DNA of 33,073 nucleotides from Candidatus Laterigemmans baculatus (lineage in GTDB: Bacteria; Planctomycetota; Planctomycetia; Pirellulales; Pirellulaceae), in the NCBI RefSeq assembly GCF_010367455.1, contig NZ_WRPR01000098.1, positions 1-33,073 on the forward strand. Direction: 5' to 3'. The notes below the pieces were generated by a model. That model was not told where the DNA came from and did not search any database. It saw only the letters and a list, made by a program, of their open reading frames with translations. How positions within the stretch are numbered: the stretch's first letter is position 1; every line of letters starts with the position of its first letter. Below, one piece after another: positions 30,530 to 33,073 of the stretch. Position numbers and translations under genes: made by a program.

Positions 30530-30657
30530 TCGTACTCAGCGAAGCGGTACTCGTACTCGTACTCGTACTCGAAGCCGCACATCCAGCGACCGAACCCTCG
30601 CAAGATCGAGTACCGCTGCGCTGAGTACGAGTACCGCTTTGCTGAGTACGAGTACGA
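30530..30657. repeat. TACTCG hexamer inverted-repeat element, copy 1
   Basis: The left arm reads TCGTACTCAGCGAAGCGG then (TACTCG) four times. The right arm is the inverse, (CGAGTA) units broken by CCGCTGCGCTGAG and CCGCTTTGCTGAG. About 35 bp lie between the arms. It sits between miaA and hisE. Confidence 0.9.
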
Positions 30658-30685
30658 TTCGCCATGGATCGCTGTGCTACGAATT

Positions 30686-30705
30686 GTCAGCCTGGAAAGG
30701 CTGAC
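30686..30705. repeat. GTCAG palindrome overlapping the miaA stop codon
   Basis: Read on the minus strand it is GTCAGCCTTTCCAGGCTGAC, a 7-bp stem with a TTTCCA loop. It matches the palindromes at 27942 and 28861 except that two adjacent stem pairs are swapped (GGCT/AGCC versus GCCT/AGGC), which preserves pairing. The miaA TGA lies inside it. Confidence 0.9.
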
Positions 30706-31646
30706 GTACGGGCCAGTATCCGCTCGGCGATGCTTTGGGCCGGTTCGTCGGCGGCGATGTCGATGAAGCGGACTTCGGAGAGGCTGCGGAGCCACGTCTC
30801 CTGCCGCTTGGCCAGCTGCCGCGTGTGCAGTTTGACTGCGGCCACGGTCTCGGCGAGCGTCGCTCGGCCGGCCAGATGTTCGAGGACTTCCCGGTAGCCG
30901 ACCGCCTGAGCCGCTGTCCGCCCCAGCCCTCCTGCCGCCTCGAGCTGCCGCACTTCGTCGACCAGCCCGGCGGCGAACATCGCCTCGACGCGAGCTTCGA
31001 TCCGTCCTTGCAGCGTGGGGCGGTCGAGCCGCAGGGCGAAGACGTGACAGCTCTCGGCGGCTCGATCCTGCTCGAACTGGACCTGGTAGTGGCTCAGCGG
31101 CCGGCCGGTCAGGTAGTTCACTTCCAGCGCTCGCGTGATCCGTCGCACGTCGGCCGGCGGCAAGCGATGAGCGCTCAGCGGATCGACCTGCCGGAGCCGA
31201 GCATGGAGAGCCTCCGCCCCGTGAGCCCGCAGGTCCTCCTCGACCGCGCGGCGAAACTCCCAGTCGGCGGGAGGCCCGACGAAGAAGCCGCGCAGCAAAC
31301 CTTTCATGTACAGCGGCGTGCCGCCCACGAAGATCGGCGTCGCCCCGCGGCTCTCGATCTCCGCCGTCACGCGGTGGGCCGCTTCGAGATAAGCCGCCGC
31401 GCTGAATTCCTCGTCGGGAGCGGCCAAGTCGATCAAGTGATGCGGCACCCGTTCCTGCTGGGCGGCGGTCGGCTTGGCCGTTCCAATGTCCATGCCGCGG
31501 TACACGGCGATCGAGTCGAGCGACAGCAGTTCGCCGCCGAGTCGTTCGGCCAGCTCGATTGCCACCTCCGACTTGCCGCTGGCGGTCGGCCCAGCGAGAA
31601 ACCAGCAGCGATCGATCAGGGAGGGAAAAAGGCGGTCCGAGGACAT
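30687..31646 (-). CDS. miaA: tRNA dimethylallyltransferase
   Basis: Adds a dimethylallyl group to A37 of tRNAs that read codons starting with U. A 319-residue protein of normal length. P-loop GPTASGKS (19-26), LDSIAVYRGMDIGTAKP (43-59), PHHLIDL, FVGGTPLYMKGLL, RRITRALEV and the helical tRNA-binding end TAAQAVGYREVLEHLAG with TRQLAKRQETWLR are all present. ATG 31646 has no clear Shine-Dalgarno sequence. The last seven residues (RTSAFPG) and the stop are encoded by the palindromic repeat at 30686-30705, so the natural C-terminus appears to have been replaced or extended by repeat DNA. Since the conserved core ends before this, activity is probably kept. Upstream lies a repeat-rich gap with no visible promoter. 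Confidence 0.96.
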   Translation of the reverse strand: MSSDRLFPSLIDRCWFLAGPTASGKSEVAIELAERLGGELLSLDSIAVYRGMDIGTAKPTAAQQERVPHHLIDLAAPDEEFSAAAYLEAAHRVTAEIESRGATPIFVGGTPLYMKGLLRGFFVGPPADWEFRRAVEEDLRAHGAEALHARLRQVDPLSAHRLPPADVRRITRALEVNYLTGRPLSHYQVQFEQDRAAESCHVFALRLDRPTLQGRIEARVEAMFAAGLVDEVRQLEAAGGLGRTAAQAVGYREVLEHLAGRATLAETVAAVKLHTRQLAKRQETWLRSLSEVRFIDIAADEPAQSIAERILARTSAFPG

Positions 31647-31813
31647 GGGGCGAACGGCGCGATCTTCAAACGTGGCAGAGACTTCACAGCTGGCAGAGAC
31701 ATCACCGAATGTCGGCCCACTCCCGCAAAAGCCTAACCAAATCCCTCCGATCGACTAGGGAACCGGGTAAAATCCAATGCCGGGATCCCGCGTCGCCGGT
31801 AGCCGGTGGTGGG

Positions 31814-32156
31814 GGGCCACGGAAGAATACGGGCCACGGAAGAACACGGAAGAGCACGGAAGGGGAGCTGGTGCATGAATACTCGTACCCGTACCCGTAC
31901 CCGTACCCGTACTCGTACTCGTACTCGTACTCAGCGAAGCGGTACTCGTACTCAGCGAAGCGGTACTCGTACTCGAACATTGTGGCTCGGAGCTCCCTCA
32001 CGAATCGACCGCGAGCAAATTTGGTTGCTCTCTCCGGCGGGCTTGGTCGGCGGGGCCAGGCCCGGTCGCGAGTACGAGTACGAGTACCGCTCCGCTGAGT
32101 ACGAGTATTCAACGTCCCCTCCCCTTCCGTGTCCCTTCTGTGTCCTTCCGTGGCTC
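31814..32156. repeat. Nested inverted-repeat element upstream of the GNAT gene
   Basis: Outer arms are made of CACGGAAGA-type units (31814-31866) and their inverse CTTCCGTGT (32117-32154). Inside them the TACTCG element copy 2 has termini TGAATACTCGTAC (31876) and GTACGAGTATTCA (ending 32111) with arms of TACCCG/TACTCG hexamers broken by AGCGAAGCGG. Threonine/arginine-repeat reading frames in it are artefacts of the hexamer. Confidence 0.9.
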
Positions 32157-32157
32157 C

Positions 32158-32187
32158 CTGAAACCTGAAACCTGAAACCTGAAACCT
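32158..32187. repeat. CCTGAAA 7-bp tandem repeat
   Basis: Four copies of CCTGAAA directly follow the nested inverted-repeat element, ending 18 bp before the GNAT start codon. A degenerate version lies near 33008-33050. Confidence 0.9.
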
Positions 32188-32204
32188 TTCCCCTTCCCCC
32201 TCCC

Positions 32205-32753
32205 ATGTCGCTGACCTACTTCAAACGCTTTCGCATGGAGTTGGACCTTGAGCGGCCGCCGTTCGCGGCGCCGCCGTTGCCGCAAGGGTACGCGCTGGTC
32301 CCTTGGGACGAGGGTTTGTTGCGGGACCATGCCGCGGCCAAGTACGCCAGTTTCTGCTGCGAGCTCGATGCCAACGTCTTCCCCTGCTTGGGGCGGCGGG
32401 ATGGCTGCCTGCGGTTGATGCGGGAGATCACGCGGCGAGCGACTTTCGTTCCCGAATCGACTTGGCTGCTGCGGTATGCTCCGCCGGGCGGGCGGATCGA
32501 GCCGGTCGGCACCGTCCAAGGGCTGCAGCTCGAGGGCTGGGGGGCGCTGCAGAACCTGGGGATCACCGCCCCCCATCGCGGCTTCGGGCTGGGGACGACC
32601 TTGCTCGCCAAAGCGGTCGAAGGTTTCCGCCGCGCCGGGCTCACCCGCATGCATCTGGAAGTCACCACCGACAACACCGCCGCCGTCCGCCTCTACACCC
32701 GCCTCGGATTCCGAAACTCCCGAACCGTCTTCAAAGCCGCCGAAGTAGCTTGA
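32205..32753 (+). CDS. GNAT family N-acetyltransferase
   Basis: A 182-residue acyl-CoA-dependent acetyltransferase. The acetyl-CoA loop (motif A) is LGITAPHRGFGLGTTLLAKA (118-137), with HRGFGLG fitting the Q/R-x-x-G-x-G pattern, followed by MHLEVTTDNTAAVRLYTRLG, the usual motif B region. The N-terminal half (residues 1-100) is less typical, with PWDEGLLRDHAAAKYASF and a CxRRDGCLRLM segment that may form the substrate side. ATG 32205 lacks a Shine-Dalgarno sequence; the preceding bases are pyrimidine-rich repeat DNA. The gene stands alone between two repeat elements of the same kind. The substrate cannot be inferred. Similar short GNAT proteins acetylate small amines or protein N-termini. Confidence 0.9.
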   Translation: MSLTYFKRFRMELDLERPPFAAPPLPQGYALVPWDEGLLRDHAAAKYASFCCELDANVFPCLGRRDGCLRLMREITRRATFVPESTWLLRYAPPGGRIEPVGTVQGLQLEGWGALQNLGITAPHRGFGLGTTLLAKAVEGFRRAGLTRMHLEVTTDNTAAVRLYTRLGFRNSRTVFKAAEVA

Positions 32754-32754
32754 C

Positions 32755-33073
32755 CGGGAGCCGGGAGCCGGGAGCCGGTATGGAAGGGGCCACGGAAGGA
32801 CACGGAAATGCACGGAAGAACGAGGGGGGGCCTGAGCGAAAAACTCGTTTAACGGCAAGCCGTAGGCGACGGTGTTTCTCAGCCGAGCACAACGGCGGAA
32901 GGGATAAAGCCACAGAGCACACTGAGATCGCAGAGAAAGAAGCAAGAGTTACAACATCCTTGCGGCGACTTCCGTGCTGTTCCGTGTCTTTCCGTGGCCC
33001 CCTCCCCCCTGAACCCCGCATCTCAAACCCTGTAATCTGCATCCTGCTCCCGGCCCCCGGCCCCCGGCCCCCG
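32755..33073. repeat. Triple-nested inverted-repeat element, runs off the window
   Basis: The outer shell is CCGGGAG repeated (32755-32778) facing CTCCCGG/CCCCCGG units at 33047-33073. The middle shell is GGCCACGGAAGGACACGG (from 32788) facing CCGTGTCTTTCCGTGGCC (to 33000). An inner core, 32831-32885, has CTGAGCGAAAAAC facing GTGTTTCTCAG around ACGGCAAGCCGT. Bases near 32911-32940 (CACAGAGCACACTGAGATCG) form another simple-repeat segment. No gene was recognised; the element may continue beyond the window. Confidence 0.85.

Noticed and set aside
31806-32168. Frame encoding a Thr-Arg repeat protein
   Set aside because: It is the translation of the TACTCG/TACCCG hexamer tract inside an inverted repeat, without start signals or domains.

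Overview
The window looks like a piece of a planctomycete chromosome, most likely from the Pirellulaceae or a close relative. The DNA is G+C-rich throughout. It carries hallmark planctomycete proteins: a BBP7-type outer-membrane protein, a giant secreted dockerin-type protein with an N-terminal ESLEQRQLMAGD motif, a Tat-exported Gfo/Idh/MocA oxidoreductase, and a GYF/zinc-ribbon membrane protein. The gaps between genes are full of palindromic and tandem repeats. No rRNA, tRNA or CRISPR array was recognised. The assignment rests on protein and repeat character, not on a database match.

Layout. 1-4.4 kb (minus strand): four genes reading leftward: a cytochrome c'-like protein, a zinc-ribbon/GYF membrane protein, a small secreted protein and a membrane-anchored P-loop ATPase. 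4.6-7.3 kb (plus): egtB and egtD, the two core ergothioneine genes, separated by a palindromic repeat. 7.3-7.6 kb (plus): a tiny acidic lipoprotein behind a consensus-quality sigma-54 promoter. 7.7-15.1 kb (minus): a LysR-type regulator, gltB and gltD on one strand, the two glutamate synthase genes separated by another palindrome. 15.5-17.5 kb: a small two-helix membrane protein (minus) and the Tat oxidoreductase (plus). 17.8-22.1 kb (minus): a large single-pass protein of unknown function, and the BBP7 protein ending in an intrinsic terminator. 22.1-27.9 kb (plus): a 0.68-kb intergenic stretch with a strong sigma-70-like promoter, then the 1710-residue extracellular protein carrying a metzincin zinc motif.

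27.9-29.2 kb is a repeat island around an IS200-like/RAYT HUH transposase. The repeats are paired hairpins whose stems differ by compensating base changes. 29.2-31.6 kb (minus): hisG and hisE, whose start and stop overlap, and miaA, whose stop codon lies inside a palindrome. 31.6-33.1 kb: a GNAT acetyltransferase (plus) between two nested inverted-repeat elements.

Housekeeping functions (glutamate synthase, histidine biosynthesis, tRNA modification, ergothioneine) are interleaved with envelope proteins. The most unusual aspect is the repeats. At least five palindromic families occupy the gaps. Several abut or supply stop codons, or offer false start codons. In-frame tandem repeats of 15, 18 or 24 bp recur in low-complexity linkers of unrelated proteins.
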